Shown piece after piece: positions 25,100-35,299 of a stretch of 64,000 bases of DNA; within the stretch, counting starts at the first letter, position 1, and each line of letters opens with the position of its first letter. Under the pieces are notes generated by a model. That model ran no database searches. It was not told the origin of the DNA and worked only from the letters and a program-made list of their open reading frames with translations. The stretch lies in NCBI RefSeq assembly GCF_003386285.1, contig NZ_QPNC01000013.1, forward strand, positions 62,001-126,000, written 5' to 3'. This DNA is from Nocardiopsis sp. FIRDI 009. GTDB lineage: Bacteria > Actinomycetota > Actinomycetes > Streptosporangiales > Streptosporangiaceae. The position numbers were made by a program, and so were the translations under genes.

Positions 25100-27841
25100 C
25101 TACACCACGTCCAGCCACGCCCCTTCCGACTGTCGGCCGTCCGGGGACTGTTCGGCCCAGATGACCTTGCCCTCGGCGGTGTAGCGGGTCCCCCAGCGCT
25201 CGGCGAGCTGGGCGACGAGGAACAGGCCGCGGCCGCCCTCGTCCGTGCTGGCGGCGTAACGCAGGTGCGGGGCCGTGCTCGCGGCGTCGGAGACCTCGCA
25301 GATCAGGGAGCGGTCGTAGATCAGTCGGACCCGGATCGGACCGCGGCCGTAGCGAATGGCGTTGGTGACCAGCTCACTGAGGATCAGCTCGGTGACGAAC
25401 ACGCTCTCGTCCAACTCCCAGGCGGTCAGCTGCCGGGTGACGGAGGCGCGAAGGGGGGCGACGGCCGCGGGGTCCGTGGGCACGTCCCAGTCGGCGACCC
25501 GGTCCTGGGGCAGCCTGCGTGCGCGGGCGATGAGTAGCGCGACGTCGTCCTGCGGCCGGTCGGTCAGCAGCGAGCCGAAGACCTCCCGGCAGGCCTCGTC
25601 CGGTGCCCGACCGGCGGTGGCGGCCAGCGTCCGGCGCAGCCGGGTGAGGCCGGAACCGATGTCCCGGTCACGGTTCTCCAACAGCCCGTCGGTGTACAGG
25701 ACCAGTTGGCCGCCCTCCGGCAGGAGCAGCTCCTGGGACTCGAAGGGCAGGCCGCCCAGGCCCAGGGGCGGCCCGGCGGGCAGCTCGGGGAAGGTCACGT
25801 CGCCGTCGGGGCCGACCAGCGCGGGCAGCGGGTGACCGGCGCGCGCCAGGACACAACGTCCGGAGATCGGGTCGTAGACGGCGTACAGGCAGGTGGCTCC
25901 GACCAGACCGTCGGTGACGGCCTGGTCTGGGACGCCGTCGAGCGCGGCGGACTCGGACTCCTCCAGGTCGATGCGGGTGACCAACTCGTCGATCCGCGCC
26001 AGGAGTTCGTCCGGCGGCAGGTCCAGGGTCGAGAAGTTGTGGACGGCGGTGCGCAACCGGCCCATCGTGGCGGCGGCGTGCATCCCGTGACCGACGACGT
26101 CGCCGACGACCAACGCCACGCGCGCGCCGGACAGCGGGATGACGTCGAACCAGTCCCCGCCCGCTTCCCCGGCCTGCGCGGGCAGATAGCGGTGGGCGAC
26201 GTCGAAGGCGCTCTGCTCGGGCAGCCCCCGGGGGAGCAGGCTGCGTTGCAGCGTCACCGCCATGGTGTGTTCGCGGGTGTAGCGGCGGGCGTTGTCGATG
26301 CAGATCGCCGCGCGGGCCGCCAACTCCACCGAGAGGGACAGGTCGTCCTCGTCGAAGGGGGCGGGCCTGCGCGAACGGAGGAAGGTGACCGTTCCGAGCA
26401 GACTCCCCCGCGCACGCAACGGGACCGAGATGAGCGAGTGGATCCCGTACCCGACGATCCTTTCCGCGCGCTCGGGGTCCTGGGCCTGCCAGGCGGGGGC
26501 GTCGGTCAGATCGGGCAGCAGCACGGCCTCCCCGCCGCCGAGACCCTTCGCCTGCGGGGTGGAGGGCACGAACTCGATCAGCTCCCCCACCGGGTAGAGC
26601 GGCGGGTCGTCCCGAACGCCGCGGAGGGCGACCCGACGCACGACGGTACTGGTGGGACCGGGTTCCTCCCCCCGCAGCACGGGATCCGGCAGGTCGACGG
26701 CGATGAAGTCGGCGAACCGGGGGACGGCCACCTGGGCCAGCTCCTCGGCGGTGCGCCGCACGTCCAGTGTGGTGCCGATGCCCCCTCCGGCGTCGTACAG
26801 CAGTTTGAGGCGCTTCCTGGCCAGTTCGGCCCGTTCGGACAGCACGCGCAGCTCCGTGGCGTCCCGGAGCGTCATGACGCTGCCCGGCGGCCCTCCCCGC
26901 AGGTCCGTGGTCCGCTGGTTGACGGCCAACAGCAGGTCCCCGGCGGGGTGCACCTCGTCGGTGGCGACGCGCCCGGAGACCAGCAGCGCGGACACGGACT
27001 CGGGGAGGCCGAGATCGTCGACGTGCCGGCCGGCGGCGTCCGGGGGCAGTCCGAGCAGCCGGTCCGCCTCGTCGTTGGAGAGCACCAGGCGACCGTCCCC
27101 GTCGGTGATCAGGACGCCCTCCTTGACGGAGTGCAGGACCGCGTCATGGTGCTCGTACATCCTGGTCATCTCGGTCGGCCCCAGACCGTGCGTCTGGTGC
27201 CGCAGCCGGCGGCCGATCAGCGCCGACCCGACCGTCGCGAGGACGAGCACGGCCGCCGCTCCGCCGATCAGGAGGGGCAGCTGCTTCGCGGCGGTCGCGC
27301 CGATCCTCTCCAGGGTGACCCCGGCGGACACCAGGCCCACCACCTCGCCGTCCTCCGCGGTGACGGGGACCACGGCCCGCACGGAGGGGCCGAGGGTGCC
27401 GGTGTAGGTCTCGGTGACGATCCCTCCGGCGGCGGCGGGCCCGATGGTGCCGATGAAGGTCTCCCCGATGCGCTCCGGGTTCGGGTGGGTGTACCGGGTG
27501 CCCTCCGGGGTCATCACCACGATGAAGTCGACACGCGACCGCTCCCGGGCCCGCTCGGCGAGCGGCTGCAGCACCGCCGACGGGTCGGGGGACTCCAGGG
27601 CCTCCACCATGCCCGGCGCCCGCGCGAAGGTCTCGGCGACGGCCAGCGACCGGGCGCTCGCCCCCCGTTCGCTGTCGTAGCGGCTCTGCAGCACCAGGGC
27701 CACCGCCCCCAGGGCGACCAGCACCACCACGACCAGCAGTTGGAGGACGAACATCTGACCGGCGACGCTGGGCGCGCCCGCCCTGAAACGGGGTCTGCCG
27801 TCACTGCGGACCCACAGGACACGTGGACTGAACCGCGGCAT
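25100..27841 (-). CDS. Membrane sensor PP2C (SpoIIE) phosphatase with kinase-like ATPase domain
   Basis: This 913-residue RsbU-type signalling protein has, in order, a transmembrane helix at about 32-52, a periplasmic-type sensor (sCache-like; FIVVMTPEGTRYTHPNPERIG) to about 185, a second helix at about 188-207, a PAS domain (VLITDGDGRLVLSNDEADRLL), a GAF domain, a PP2C/SpoIIE phosphatase (GGDWFDVIPLSGARVALVVGDVVGHGMHAA) and a C-terminal HATPase of the RsbW type (ELVTNAIRYGRGPIRV). It would dephosphorylate an anti-sigma antagonist and may also phosphorylate one, linking an external signal to a sigma factor. Its targets are not in this window. The start at ATG 27841 has a distant AGGGG. Confidence 0.9.
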   Translation of the reverse strand: MPRFSPRVLWVRSDGRPRFRAGAPSVAGQMFVLQLLVVVVLVALGAVALVLQSRYDSERGASARSLAVAETFARAPGMVEALESPDPSAVLQPLAERARERSRVDFIVVMTPEGTRYTHPNPERIGETFIGTIGPAAAGGIVTETYTGTLGPSVRAVVPVTAEDGEVVGLVSAGVTLERIGATAAKQLPLLIGGAAAVLVLATVGSALIGRRLRHQTHGLGPTEMTRMYEHHDAVLHSVKEGVLITDGDGRLVLSNDEADRLLGLPPDAAGRHVDDLGLPESVSALLVSGRVATDEVHPAGDLLLAVNQRTTDLRGGPPGSVMTLRDATELRVLSERAELARKRLKLLYDAGGGIGTTLDVRRTAEELAQVAVPRFADFIAVDLPDPVLRGEEPGPTSTVVRRVALRGVRDDPPLYPVGELIEFVPSTPQAKGLGGGEAVLLPDLTDAPAWQAQDPERAERIVGYGIHSLISVPLRARGSLLGTVTFLRSRRPAPFDEDDLSLSVELAARAAICIDNARRYTREHTMAVTLQRSLLPRGLPEQSAFDVAHRYLPAQAGEAGGDWFDVIPLSGARVALVVGDVVGHGMHAAATMGRLRTAVHNFSTLDLPPDELLARIDELVTRIDLEESESAALDGVPDQAVTDGLVGATCLYAVYDPISGRCVLARAGHPLPALVGPDGDVTFPELPAGPPLGLGGLPFESQELLLPEGGQLVLYTDGLLENRDRDIGSGLTRLRRTLAATAGRAPDEACREVFGSLLTDRPQDDVALLIARARRLPQDRVADWDVPTDPAAVAPLRASVTRQLTAWELDESVFVTELILSELVTNAIRYGRGPIRVRLIYDRSLICEVSDAASTAPHLRYAASTDEGGRGLFLVAQLAERWGTRYTAEGKVIWAEQSPDGRQSEGAWLDVV

Positions 27842-28032
27842 GACACATCGCCCCTACAGGATCGGACGCCCTTGTACCTCCATCACCGCCAATATCCCCA
27901 CTAATCACCCGTCGCAGTACTCACTCGTCGTTCCACCTGCTCACCCGCCCCGGGACGGCCCGCGATCCATCCGGTGCCGCCGGTCGGCCGCCTACGGAAA
28001 ACCAGGCCGTCCGGAGACGGGGCGGGGGCGGG

Positions 28033-29664
28033 TCAGCGCGGCAGCGCCCCGGGGTTGCGCTCGCTCGCCGCGGCCAAGTCGACCTCGATCCGACCGGCCG
28101 CCTCCCGCAGGTCGGGCAGGACCTCCTCGCGCAGGGAGTCCGCGCCCCGCTGGGCGGCGTGCGCGGCGACGTTCACGGCGGCCACGACGCGCCCGGACCG
28201 GTCGCGGACGGGCACCGCGATCGAGCACAGGCCGTCCTCCAGCTCCTGGTCGACCAGGGCGTATCCGGATCTTCGGGCTTCCTCCACGGCGGCCGCGAGG
28301 TCCTCGGGTGAGGTGCGGGTACGACGCGTGAGCGGCTCGGGCGCGGCGCGGTCGAGCCGGTCGGCGAGGTCCTCCGGCGCTAGCCCGGCCAGCAGGACCC
28401 GACCCATCGACGTGGGGTGGGCGGGCAGGCGGGTGCCCACCCCCAGGTCCACGCCGATGATGCGGGTGGTGGCCACGCGCGCCACGTAGCGGATGTCGTC
28501 GCCGTCGAGCACGGACACCGACGCCGAGTCGTGGACCCGGCGCACCAGGTCGGCCAGGTGGGGGGTGGCGATCCGCTCGAAGGTGAGCCGGGACAGCGGC
28601 GCGTGGCCCAGTTCCAGGACGCGGGGCGTCAGGGTGAAGCGGCGTTCGCCGACGGTGGCGACGTAGCCCAGCTGGGCCAGCGCGAGCAGGGAGCGGCGGG
28701 CGGTGGCCCGAGCCAGGCCGGTGGCCTCGGCGACCTCGCTCAGGGTGCGTCCGCCGGGGGCGCGCAGGCAGGTCAGGACCGCCAGGCCCCGGGCCAGCGA
28801 CTGGAGGAAGTCTGCCCCCAGCTCCTCCTTGGCCGCGCGCAGGGCGTCGGCGCGCAGCCGCGGCGGGGTCGTCTGGGAGGGTTCGGGCACGCGCCCGGCC
28901 AGGGCCTCGGTGATGGTGTCGGCGCACGCGCGCAGCCGGGGCAGCGCGTGCTCGGCGAGGCTGTCGGCGGTGTGGCGGCTGGTGTGGCTGACGACGCTCA
29001 CCGCGCACCGGACCCGGCCGTCGGCCCGGTGCACCGGCACCGCGACGGCGACCAGTCCGGGTTCGACGAGCTGGTCGTCCACGGCCCACCCCGAGCGCCG
29101 CGCGCGGGCGGCGCGGACCGCGACGTCGCCCCGGTCCGCGGCCGGGTCGGCGGCGACGCGCTCGCGGTGGCGGCGCCAGGTGCCCTCGTCCCAGTCGGCG
29201 GCGAAGAGGGCTCCCGGCGCGCAGCGTTCGGCGGGCAGCAGGTCGCCGACGTGGAAGGTGACCGCCATGGCGCGCCGCCGCGGGCACTGGATGACGAAGC
29301 GCGCGCCGTCGCCGTCGGGGACGCACACCGACACCGACTCGTCGAGTTCGTCGGCCAGGCGCAGGACGGGGGCGTCGGCCGCGTCGGTCAGCGGATCGGC
29401 GGCGAGGTAGGCGTTGCCGAGTTCGCTCAGGCGCGGGGCGAGCACGGCGTCCTGGTCCTCGATCCGCAGGTAGCCGAGGTGGGCGAGGGTGCGGGTGACC
29501 CGGTCGACGGTGGCTCTGGCCAGTCCGGTCGAGCGGACCAGGTCGCTTCGGCGCATGCGCGTCGACGGGGCCGCCGTGAGCGCCCGTACGACGGCCAGCC
29601 CCCGTTCCAGGGTGGCCACGGACTCCCCGGCGGCCCTGCCGGGCGTCGTCGCGCTGACCTGCAT
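28033..29664 (-). CDS. Tandem IclR-IclR transcriptional regulator of the pca operon
   Basis: This 543-residue protein contains two complete IclR units in one chain. Unit 1 has a winged helix (TLERGLAVVRALTAAPSTRM) and an effector domain to about residue 270. Unit 2 begins near residue 300 with SLARGLAVLTCLRAPGGRTL and has its own effector domain ending LRREVLP-like. Normal IclR proteins have one unit of about 250 residues. I start at ATG 29664 because GGAGG lies five bases upstream. It diverges from pcaI, and GTTC/GAAC palindromes lie between them, so it is the likely PcaR-type activator responding to beta-ketoadipate or protocatechuate. The fusion would bind DNA as an intramolecular dimer. 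Confidence 0.87.
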   Translation of the reverse strand: MQVSATTPGRAAGESVATLERGLAVVRALTAAPSTRMRRSDLVRSTGLARATVDRVTRTLAHLGYLRIEDQDAVLAPRLSELGNAYLAADPLTDAADAPVLRLADELDESVSVCVPDGDGARFVIQCPRRRAMAVTFHVGDLLPAERCAPGALFAADWDEGTWRRHRERVAADPAADRGDVAVRAARARRSGWAVDDQLVEPGLVAVAVPVHRADGRVRCAVSVVSHTSRHTADSLAEHALPRLRACADTITEALAGRVPEPSQTTPPRLRADALRAAKEELGADFLQSLARGLAVLTCLRAPGGRTLSEVAEATGLARATARRSLLALAQLGYVATVGERRFTLTPRVLELGHAPLSRLTFERIATPHLADLVRRVHDSASVSVLDGDDIRYVARVATTRIIGVDLGVGTRLPAHPTSMGRVLLAGLAPEDLADRLDRAAPEPLTRRTRTSPEDLAAAVEEARRSGYALVDQELEDGLCSIAVPVRDRSGRVVAAVNVAAHAAQRGADSLREEVLPDLREAAGRIEVDLAAASERNPGALPR

Positions 29665-29745
29665 GCGGACCTCCACTGTTCCTCGTTCCGATCGAACGCT
29701 ACCGGGACTTGACACACCTACGGCCGTCCGGCGACACTCACAGCG

Positions 29746-29778
29746 GTTCATAAATGAACTTTAGTTCACTAAGCGAAC
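29746..29778 (+). promoter_or_regulatory. Paired GTTC-GAAC palindromes upstream of pcaI (IclR operator candidates)
   Basis: GTTCATAAATGAAC (29746-29759) is a perfect palindrome. GTTCACTAAGCGAAC (29764-29778) is a half-matching site with the same GTTC...GAAC ends. They lie 19-51 bases before pcaI. PcaR of Pseudomonas binds a related sequence beginning GTTCGATAATCG, which supports an IclR site. Binding by the neighbouring double IclR protein is inferred. Confidence 0.55.
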
Positions 29779-29796
29779 AACAGAGGGTGGGAACGG

Positions 29797-30564
29797 ATGG
29801 ACAAGGTGGTGGCCACGGCCGCGGAGGCGGTGGCGGACGTCCCCGACGGCGCCTCGATCGCGGTCGGCGGCTTCGGCGTCAGCGGCGTCCCGACGGTCCT
29901 CATCCGCGCCCTGCTCGACCACGGCGCCACCGGTCTGGCGGTCGTGTCCAACAACTGCGGCGCCCTGGGCACCGGTCTGGCCGTTCTGCTGTCCGCGGGC
30001 CGGATCAGCCGGGTCACCGGCAGCTACATCGGCTCCAACGCGGAGTTCGCCCGGCAGTACCTGGCGGGCGAACTGGAGCTCGAACTCATCCCCCAGGGAA
30101 CGCTCGCCGAACGGCTGCGCGCGGGCGGCAGCGGCATCCCCGCCTTCTACACCCCGGCCGGGGTCGGCACCCAGGTCGCCGACGGCGGCCTGCCCTGGCG
30201 CTACGACGGAGCGGGCGGGGTGGCCGTCGCCTCCCCGCCCAAGGAGGTCCGCGGCTTCGACGGCGTCCCCCACGTGCTGGAGCACGCCATCACCACCGAC
30301 TTCGCCCTGGTCCGGGCCGCCAGGGGGGACCGGCACGGCAACCTCGTCTTCCGCCGCGCCGCCCGCAACTTCAACCCGCTGGCGGCCATGGCCGGACGCG
30401 TCACCGTCGCCGAGGTGGAGGAGCTGGTCGAACCGGGCGCGATCGACCCCGACCACGTGCACCTGCCCGGGGTGTTCGTGCAGCGGGTCGTGGAGCTCAC
30501 CCCCGAGCAGGCGGCCGAGAAGTACATCGAGAAGCGCACCGTGACGGAGGGGACCACCCGATGA
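29797..30564 (+). CDS. pcaI: 3-oxoadipate CoA-transferase subunit A
   Basis: This 255-residue class I CoA-transferase alpha subunit has [16 protein letters not shown] near residue 24, the SNNCG motif near 50, and FYTPAGVGT near 120. It transfers CoA from succinyl-CoA to beta-ketoadipate together with PcaJ. Gene context separates it from the related ketone-body (acetoacetate) transferases: it is the first gene of the pca operon. The ribosome site GGTGGGAA precedes the ATG. Its stop overlaps the pcaJ start by four bases. Confidence 0.92.
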   Translation: MDKVVATAAEAVADVPDGASIAVGGFGVSGVPTVLIRALLDHGATGLAVVSNNCGALGTGLAVLLSAGRISRVTGSYIGSNAEFARQYLAGELELELIPQGTLAERLRAGGSGIPAFYTPAGVGTQVADGGLPWRYDGAGGVAVASPPKEVRGFDGVPHVLEHAITTDFALVRAARGDRHGNLVFRRAARNFNPLAAMAGRVTVAEVEELVEPGAIDPDHVHLPGVFVQRVVELTPEQAAEKYIEKRTVTEGTTR

Positions 30565-31208
30565 GCTGGACACGCGAGCAGATCGCCGCCCGCGCCGCGC
30601 GCGAGCTGCGCGACGGCGAGTACGTCAACCTCGGCATCGGGCTGCCCACCCTGATCCCGGGCCACCTGCCGCCGGGGGTGGAGGTGGTGCTGGAGTCGGA
30701 GAACGGCATCCTGGGCACCGGCCCCTACCCGCGGGAGGACGAGGTCGACCCCGACCTGATTAACGCGGGCAAGGAGACGGTCACCGTCCTGCCCGGCGCC
30801 GCCTTCTTCGACTCCGCGCTGTCGTTCGCGATGATCCGCGGCGGCCACGTCGACACCGCCGTGCTCGGCGCCATGCAGGTCTCCGCCCGCGGCGACCTCG
30901 CCAACTGGTCGGTGCCCGGGAAACTGGTCACCGGCATCGGCGGCGCGATGGACCTGGTGCACGGCGCCCGCCGCGTCATCGTCACCACGGCGCACACGGC
31001 CAGGGACGGGAGCCCCAAGATCGTCGAGGAGTGCACGCTCCCCCTGACCGGCCGCGCCTGCGTCGACCGGATCATCACCGACCTGGGCGTCCTGGACGTG
31101 ACCGACGACGGGCTCGCCCTCGTCGAGACCGCTCCCGGGGTCACCGCCGGGGAACTCGTCTCCCGTACCGGGGCGCGGGTCCGCGTCGACGAGGGGGTCT
31201 CGGCGTGA
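30561..31208 (+). CDS. pcaJ: 3-oxoadipate CoA-transferase subunit B
   Basis: This 215-residue beta subunit carries the active-site Glu in [14 protein letters not shown] near residue 47 and [14 protein letters not shown] near 25, both diagnostic of the family. It forms the catalytic heteromer with PcaI; the Glu forms the CoA thioester intermediate. ATG 30561 overlaps the pcaI stop (ATGA), and its stop overlaps the pcaF GTG start, so translation of the three is coupled. Length is normal. Confidence 0.93.
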   Translation: MSWTREQIAARAARELRDGEYVNLGIGLPTLIPGHLPPGVEVVLESENGILGTGPYPREDEVDPDLINAGKETVTVLPGAAFFDSALSFAMIRGGHVDTAVLGAMQVSARGDLANWSVPGKLVTGIGGAMDLVHGARRVIVTTAHTARDGSPKIVEECTLPLTGRACVDRIITDLGVLDVTDDGLALVETAPGVTAGELVSRTGARVRVDEGVSA

Positions 31209-32413
31209 AGACCAGGGACGTCTACGTCGTCGACGCCGTGCGCACCCCCGTGGGCCGCTACGACGGTGCGCTCGCGGCCGTGCGCCCCGACGACCTGGCC
31301 GCGCACACCGTCCGCGCGCTGCTGGAGCGCACCCCCGATCTGGACCCGGCCCGGATCGGCGACGTCCACCTCGGCAACGCCAACGGCGCGGGTGAGGAGA
31401 ACCGCAACGTGGGGCGGATGGCCGCGCTGCTGGCCGGTCTGCCCACCTCGGTACCGGGGGTGACCGTCAACCGGTTGTGCGCCTCCGGGCTGGAGGCCGT
31501 GGTCCAGGCGGCCCGCGCCATCGCCCTGGGCGACGCCTCCGCCCTGGTCGCCGGAGGGGTGGAGTCGATGACCCGGGCACCCTACGTGCTGCCCAAGAGC
31601 GAACGCGCCTTCCCCGCGGGCCACGCCGAGCTGTACTCCACGACCCTGGGCTGGCGGATGGTCAACCCGAGGATGGAACCGGAGTGGACGGTGCCGCTGG
31701 GCGAGTCCGCCGAACTCATCGCCGACAGGCACGGCATCACCCGTGAGCGGCAGGACGAGTTCGCGCTGGAGAGCCACCGCAGGGCGGCCGCCGCCCAGGA
31801 GCGGGGGCTGTTCGACGCCGAGATCGTGCCCGTCCGGGTGCCCCGAAGGCGGGGCGAGGCGGTCACGGTCGACCGCGACGAGAGCGTGCGGCCGGACGCG
31901 TCGCCGGAGGCGATGGCGCGGTTGCGGCCCTCGTTCCGGCCCGAGGGCGGCACGGTGACGGCGGGCAACTCCTCCCCGCTCAACGACGGCGCCGCCGCCC
32001 TGCTGCTCGCCGACGAGGAGGGGGTGCGCGCCACCGGACGCGAACCGCTCGCCCGGATCTCGGCCAGCGCGGTCAGCGCCGTCGAACCGCACTGGTTCGG
32101 GCTCGGCCCCGTCGAGGCGGTCACCCGCGCGCTGTCGCGGGCGGGGCGCTCCTTCGCCGACGTGGACGTGCTCGAACTCAACGAGGCCTTCGCCGCCCAG
32201 GTCCTCGGCTGCCTGGCCGAGTGGCCCGAGTTCGACCGGGCGGTCCTCAACCCGCGCGGCGGCGCCATCGCCCTCGGGCACCCGCTGGGCGCCTCCGGCG
32301 CCCGCCTGGCCGGGACCGTCGCCCACCAGCTCGCCGAGGCCGGAGGCGGCACCGGGGTCGCCGCCCTGTGCGTCGGCGTCGGCCAGGGCCTGGCCCTCGC
32401 CCTCGAACGCTAG
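31205..32413 (+). CDS. pcaF: Beta-ketoadipyl-CoA thiolase
   Basis: This 402-residue thiolase has the nucleophilic Cys in [13 protein letters not shown] near residue 90, the His motif [16 protein letters not shown] near 358, and the second active-site Cys in ALCVGVGQG near 390. It cleaves beta-ketoadipyl-CoA with CoA to give acetyl-CoA and succinyl-CoA, the last step of the pathway. The GTG at 31205 overlaps the pcaJ stop. Assignment as PcaF rather than a general acetyl-CoA acetyltransferase rests on operon position. Confidence 0.92.
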   Translation: MKTRDVYVVDAVRTPVGRYDGALAAVRPDDLAAHTVRALLERTPDLDPARIGDVHLGNANGAGEENRNVGRMAALLAGLPTSVPGVTVNRLCASGLEAVVQAARAIALGDASALVAGGVESMTRAPYVLPKSERAFPAGHAELYSTTLGWRMVNPRMEPEWTVPLGESAELIADRHGITRERQDEFALESHRRAAAAQERGLFDAEIVPVRVPRRRGEAVTVDRDESVRPDASPEAMARLRPSFRPEGGTVTAGNSSPLNDGAAALLLADEEGVRATGREPLARISASAVSAVEPHWFGLGPVEAVTRALSRAGRSFADVDVLELNEAFAAQVLGCLAEWPEFDRAVLNPRGGAIALGHPLGASGARLAGTVAHQLAEAGGGTGVAALCVGVGQGLALALER

Positions 32414-32511
32414 ACCGTGTCCCTTCGGGCCCTCGCTCCGGCCCGCCCGTCGCCCACCACCGCAGCGGAGAGCCCCGGCTCCAGCACCCCTCCTCTCCAG
32501 GGAGCACCGAG

Positions 32512-33276
32512 ATGACCGCACTGCCACCCGACCTCGCCCAGTCCGCCATCGACACCGAGATCGCCAAGGCCCGGGCCGCCGCCCCCGGCGGCGACCACCC
32601 CCCGCGCGACTTCCCGCCCTACCGCGGCAGCGCCCTGCGCCACCCGACCCACCCGCTGATCCCGGTCCGCGACCCCGAGGCGGTCGAACTGACCGGACCT
32701 GCCTTCGGCGTCACCGACGTCACCGACCTCGACCGGGACCTGACCCGGCACCACCCGGGCGAACCGCTCGGTGAGCGCATCACCGTCACCGGCCGCGTGC
32801 TGGACCGGCGGGGCCGACCGGTGCGCGGGCAGCTGGTGGAGGTCTGGCAGGCCAACGCCTCCGGCCGCTACGCCCACCAGCGCGACCAGCACCCGGCGCC
32901 GCTGGACCCCAACTTCACCGGGTTCGGCCGCTGCCTGACCGACGACGAGGGGCGGTACTCGTTCACCACCATCCGCCCGGGCGCCTACCCGTGGCGCAAC
33001 CACACCAACGCCTGGCGCCCCGCGCACATCCACTTCTCGCTGTTCGGCGAGGCGTTCACGCAACGACTGGTGACCCAGATGTACTTCCCCGGCGACCCGC
33101 TGCTGCCCTTCGACCCGATCCTGCAGTCCGTGACCGACCAGGACGCGCGCGACCGCCTCGTGGCGGTCTACGACCACGGCCTGTCCGTGCCCGAGTGGTC
33201 GCTGGGCTACCGGTGGGACATCGTCCTGGACGGACCGGCCGCCACCTGGACCGAGGACGAGGAGGAGGCCCGATGA
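32512..33276 (+). CDS. pcaH: Protocatechuate 3,4-dioxygenase beta subunit
   Basis: This 254-residue subunit has the intradiol dioxygenase core: GQLVEVWQANASGRYAHQRD near residue 110, with the first Tyr iron ligand, then AYPWRNHTNAWRPAHIHFS near 160, giving the second Tyr and the two His ligands of Fe(III). It opens the ring of protocatechuate to 3-carboxy-cis,cis-muconate. AGGGAG lies before ATG 32512. It follows pcaF after 98 bases, the only gap in the operon, so a secondary promoter there is possible. Confidence 0.95.
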   Translation: MTALPPDLAQSAIDTEIAKARAAAPGGDHPPRDFPPYRGSALRHPTHPLIPVRDPEAVELTGPAFGVTDVTDLDRDLTRHHPGEPLGERITVTGRVLDRRGRPVRGQLVEVWQANASGRYAHQRDQHPAPLDPNFTGFGRCLTDDEGRYSFTTIRPGAYPWRNHTNAWRPAHIHFSLFGEAFTQRLVTQMYFPGDPLLPFDPILQSVTDQDARDRLVAVYDHGLSVPEWSLGYRWDIVLDGPAATWTEDEEEAR

Positions 33277-33833
33277 ACCCCGCGCCCACGCCCTCGCACA
33301 CCGTCGGCCCGTTCTTCGGCTACGCCCTGCCCTTCACCGGCGGCGGCGACGTGGCGCCCCCGCACCACCCGGACGCGCTCACCCTGCGCGGACGGGTCCT
33401 GGACGGCGACGGCGAGCCCGTCCCGGACGCGATCGTGGAGACCTGGCAGCCCGCGCCGGACGGCTCGCGCACCGGCGCTCCGGGGTCGATGCGCCGCGAC
33501 GCGGTGACCGGCCGCGTCGTCGGCCGCCACGGGGCGGACTTCACCGGGTTCGGGCGGGTCGCCACAGACGCCGACGGCCACTGGCTGGTGCGGACGCTGC
33601 CGCCCGGCGGGGTGCCGTACGTGTGCGTGGCGGTCTTCGCCCGCGGCCTGCTGCACCATCTGTACACCCGCGCCTACCTCGTCGACGACCCCGCCGACGC
33701 GCTGCTCGCCGCCCTGCCCCCGCAACGGCGCGCCACCCTCGTCACCCGGCCCGAACCCGGCGCGGAGCGCGTCCACCGCTTCGACATCCGTCTCCAGGGT
33801 GAGGGCGAGACCGTGTTCCTGGAGTTCCCGTGA
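33273..33833 (+). CDS. pcaG: Protocatechuate 3,4-dioxygenase alpha subunit
   Basis: This 186-residue alpha subunit begins with the characteristic TPSHTVGPFFGYALPF and has IVETWQPAPDG and GFGRVATDADGHWLVRT. It lacks the full iron-ligand set, as expected, since iron is bound by PcaH in the alpha-beta protomer. ATG 33273 overlaps the pcaH stop by four bases. The last residues overlap the pcaB GTG start. Confidence 0.94.
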   Translation: MNPAPTPSHTVGPFFGYALPFTGGGDVAPPHHPDALTLRGRVLDGDGEPVPDAIVETWQPAPDGSRTGAPGSMRRDAVTGRVVGRHGADFTGFGRVATDADGHWLVRTLPPGGVPYVCVAVFARGLLHHLYTRAYLVDDPADALLAALPPQRRATLVTRPEPGAERVHRFDIRLQGEGETVFLEFP

Positions 33834-35299
33834 CCGATCCGACCGGCACCGACCCGTCCCGTCCGGCCCCGTCCGACCCGGCCCCGTCCGGCCCGGCCGC
33901 GCTCGACACCGGTCTGCTCGCCCCGGGGCGGGCGGGGTCGCCGGCCGAGGCCGCCACGGGCGACGCCGCCCTCCTCGCCGCGATGCTGGACGCGGAGGCC
34001 GCCCTGACCGCCGCCCAGGCCGACCTGGGCCTGGTCCCGACCGCCGCCGCCCGGGCGGTCGCCGAGGCCGCCGACCCGGACCGGTTCGACCCGCGTGACC
34101 TGGCGTTGCGCGCCCGCGCGGACGGCCACCCGGTGATCGCGCTGGTCGCCGACCTGACGGCGGCCGTGGGCGAGGAGTACGCGCCCTACGTGCACCGGGG
34201 CGCCACCAGCCAGGACATCATGGACACCGCGGCCATGCTGGTGGCGGCGCGTGCGCTGAACCCGGTCCTGGCCGACCTGGCCCGGGCCGAACGGGCGTTG
34301 GCCGACCTGGCCGCCCGGTACCGCGACACCCCCGTGGCGGGGCGCACGCTCACCCAGCACGCCGTGCCGACCACCTTCGGGCTGAAGGCGGCGGGCTGGC
34401 GCCACCTGGTGCTGGACGCCCGCGACCGGCTGTCCGCCGTCCGCGCCGCCCTACCGGTCCAGCTCGGCGGCGCCGCCGGGACCCTGGCGGCGTTCGCGGA
34501 GTACGCCCCCGACCCCGCACCCGACACGGGCCTTCGCCTGCTGGCCGCGTACGCGCACCGGACGGGTCTGGCCGAACCGCGCCTGCCCTGGCACGTGCTG
34601 CGCACCCCGATCGCCGACCTGGGCGCCGCGCTCGCCCTCACCGGCGGTGCGCTCGGCAAGGTGGCCGCCGACGTGCTGGTGCTGTCGCGCACCGAGATCG
34701 GCGAGGTCGCCGAGGCCGCCGGAGGCGGCTCCTCGGCGATGCCGCACAAGGCCAACCCGGTGCGGGCCGCCCTGGTCTCCTCGGCCGCCCGCCAGCTGCC
34801 CGCGCTGGCCTCGGTGCTGCTGAGCGGGCTGGCGTGTGAGGACGAACGCCACGCGGGCGCCTGGCACGCCGAGTGGCAGCCCCTGCGCGAGGCCCTGCGC
34901 CTGGTCGGCGGCGCCGCCCGCGACACCGCCGAACTGGTCGGCGGGCTGCGCGTGGACCCCGACCGGATGGCGGCCAACCTGGACCTGACCGGCGGACGGA
35001 TCACCTCCGAGCGGATCGCCGCCGCCCTGGCCTCCCGGGTCGGACACGCCCGGGCGAAGGAACTGCTCACCCGGGCCTCGCGCCGGGCGGCCGAGGAGGG
35101 TCTGACCCTGGCCGAGGCCCTGCGCGGCCTGCCCGAACCGGCCGGGACACCGGAGGGGACCCTCACCGGCCTGACCGATCCCGCCGCCTACCTGGGCGCC
35201 GCGCCCCTCCTGGTCGACCGCGCCCTGGCCGATCCCCGGGGGCCGGGTGAGACCGGTGCGCCCGACGAACGCCCCCAACACCTGACGGAGAACCCGTGA
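33830..35299 (+). CDS. pcaB: 3-carboxy-cis,cis-muconate cycloisomerase
   Basis: This 489-residue member of the fumarase/aspartase superfamily has the three conserved regions: YVHRGATSQDIMDTA near residue 122, RTLTQHAVPTTFG near 170, and the signature loop GGGSSAMPHKANPVRA near 300, with the catalytic Ser. It cyclises carboxymuconate to gamma-carboxymuconolactone. The first 25 residues are a Pro/Ser/Asp-rich low-complexity tail from short DNA repeats and are probably disordered. The GTG at 33830 overlaps the pcaG stop, and its stop overlaps pcaL. Confidence 0.93.
   Translation: MTDPTGTDPSRPAPSDPAPSGPAALDTGLLAPGRAGSPAEAATGDAALLAAMLDAEAALTAAQADLGLVPTAAARAVAEAADPDRFDPRDLALRARADGHPVIALVADLTAAVGEEYAPYVHRGATSQDIMDTAAMLVAARALNPVLADLARAERALADLAARYRDTPVAGRTLTQHAVPTTFGLKAAGWRHLVLDARDRLSAVRAALPVQLGGAAGTLAAFAEYAPDPAPDTGLRLLAAYAHRTGLAEPRLPWHVLRTPIADLGAALALTGGALGKVAADVLVLSRTEIGEVAEAAGGGSSAMPHKANPVRAALVSSAARQLPALASVLLSGLACEDERHAGAWHAEWQPLREALRLVGGAARDTAELVGGLRVDPDRMAANLDLTGGRITSERIAAALASRVGHARAKELLTRASRRAAEEGLTLAEALRGLPEPAGTPEGTLTGLTDPAAYLGAAPLLVDRALADPRGPGETGAPDERPQHLTENP

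Noticed and set aside
33835..33905. Short GTCCGGCCC-like repeats at the start of pcaB as a regulatory repeat
   Set aside because: The copies are imperfect and in frame, giving only a low-complexity Pro/Ser/Asp tail. Nothing indicates a separate function.
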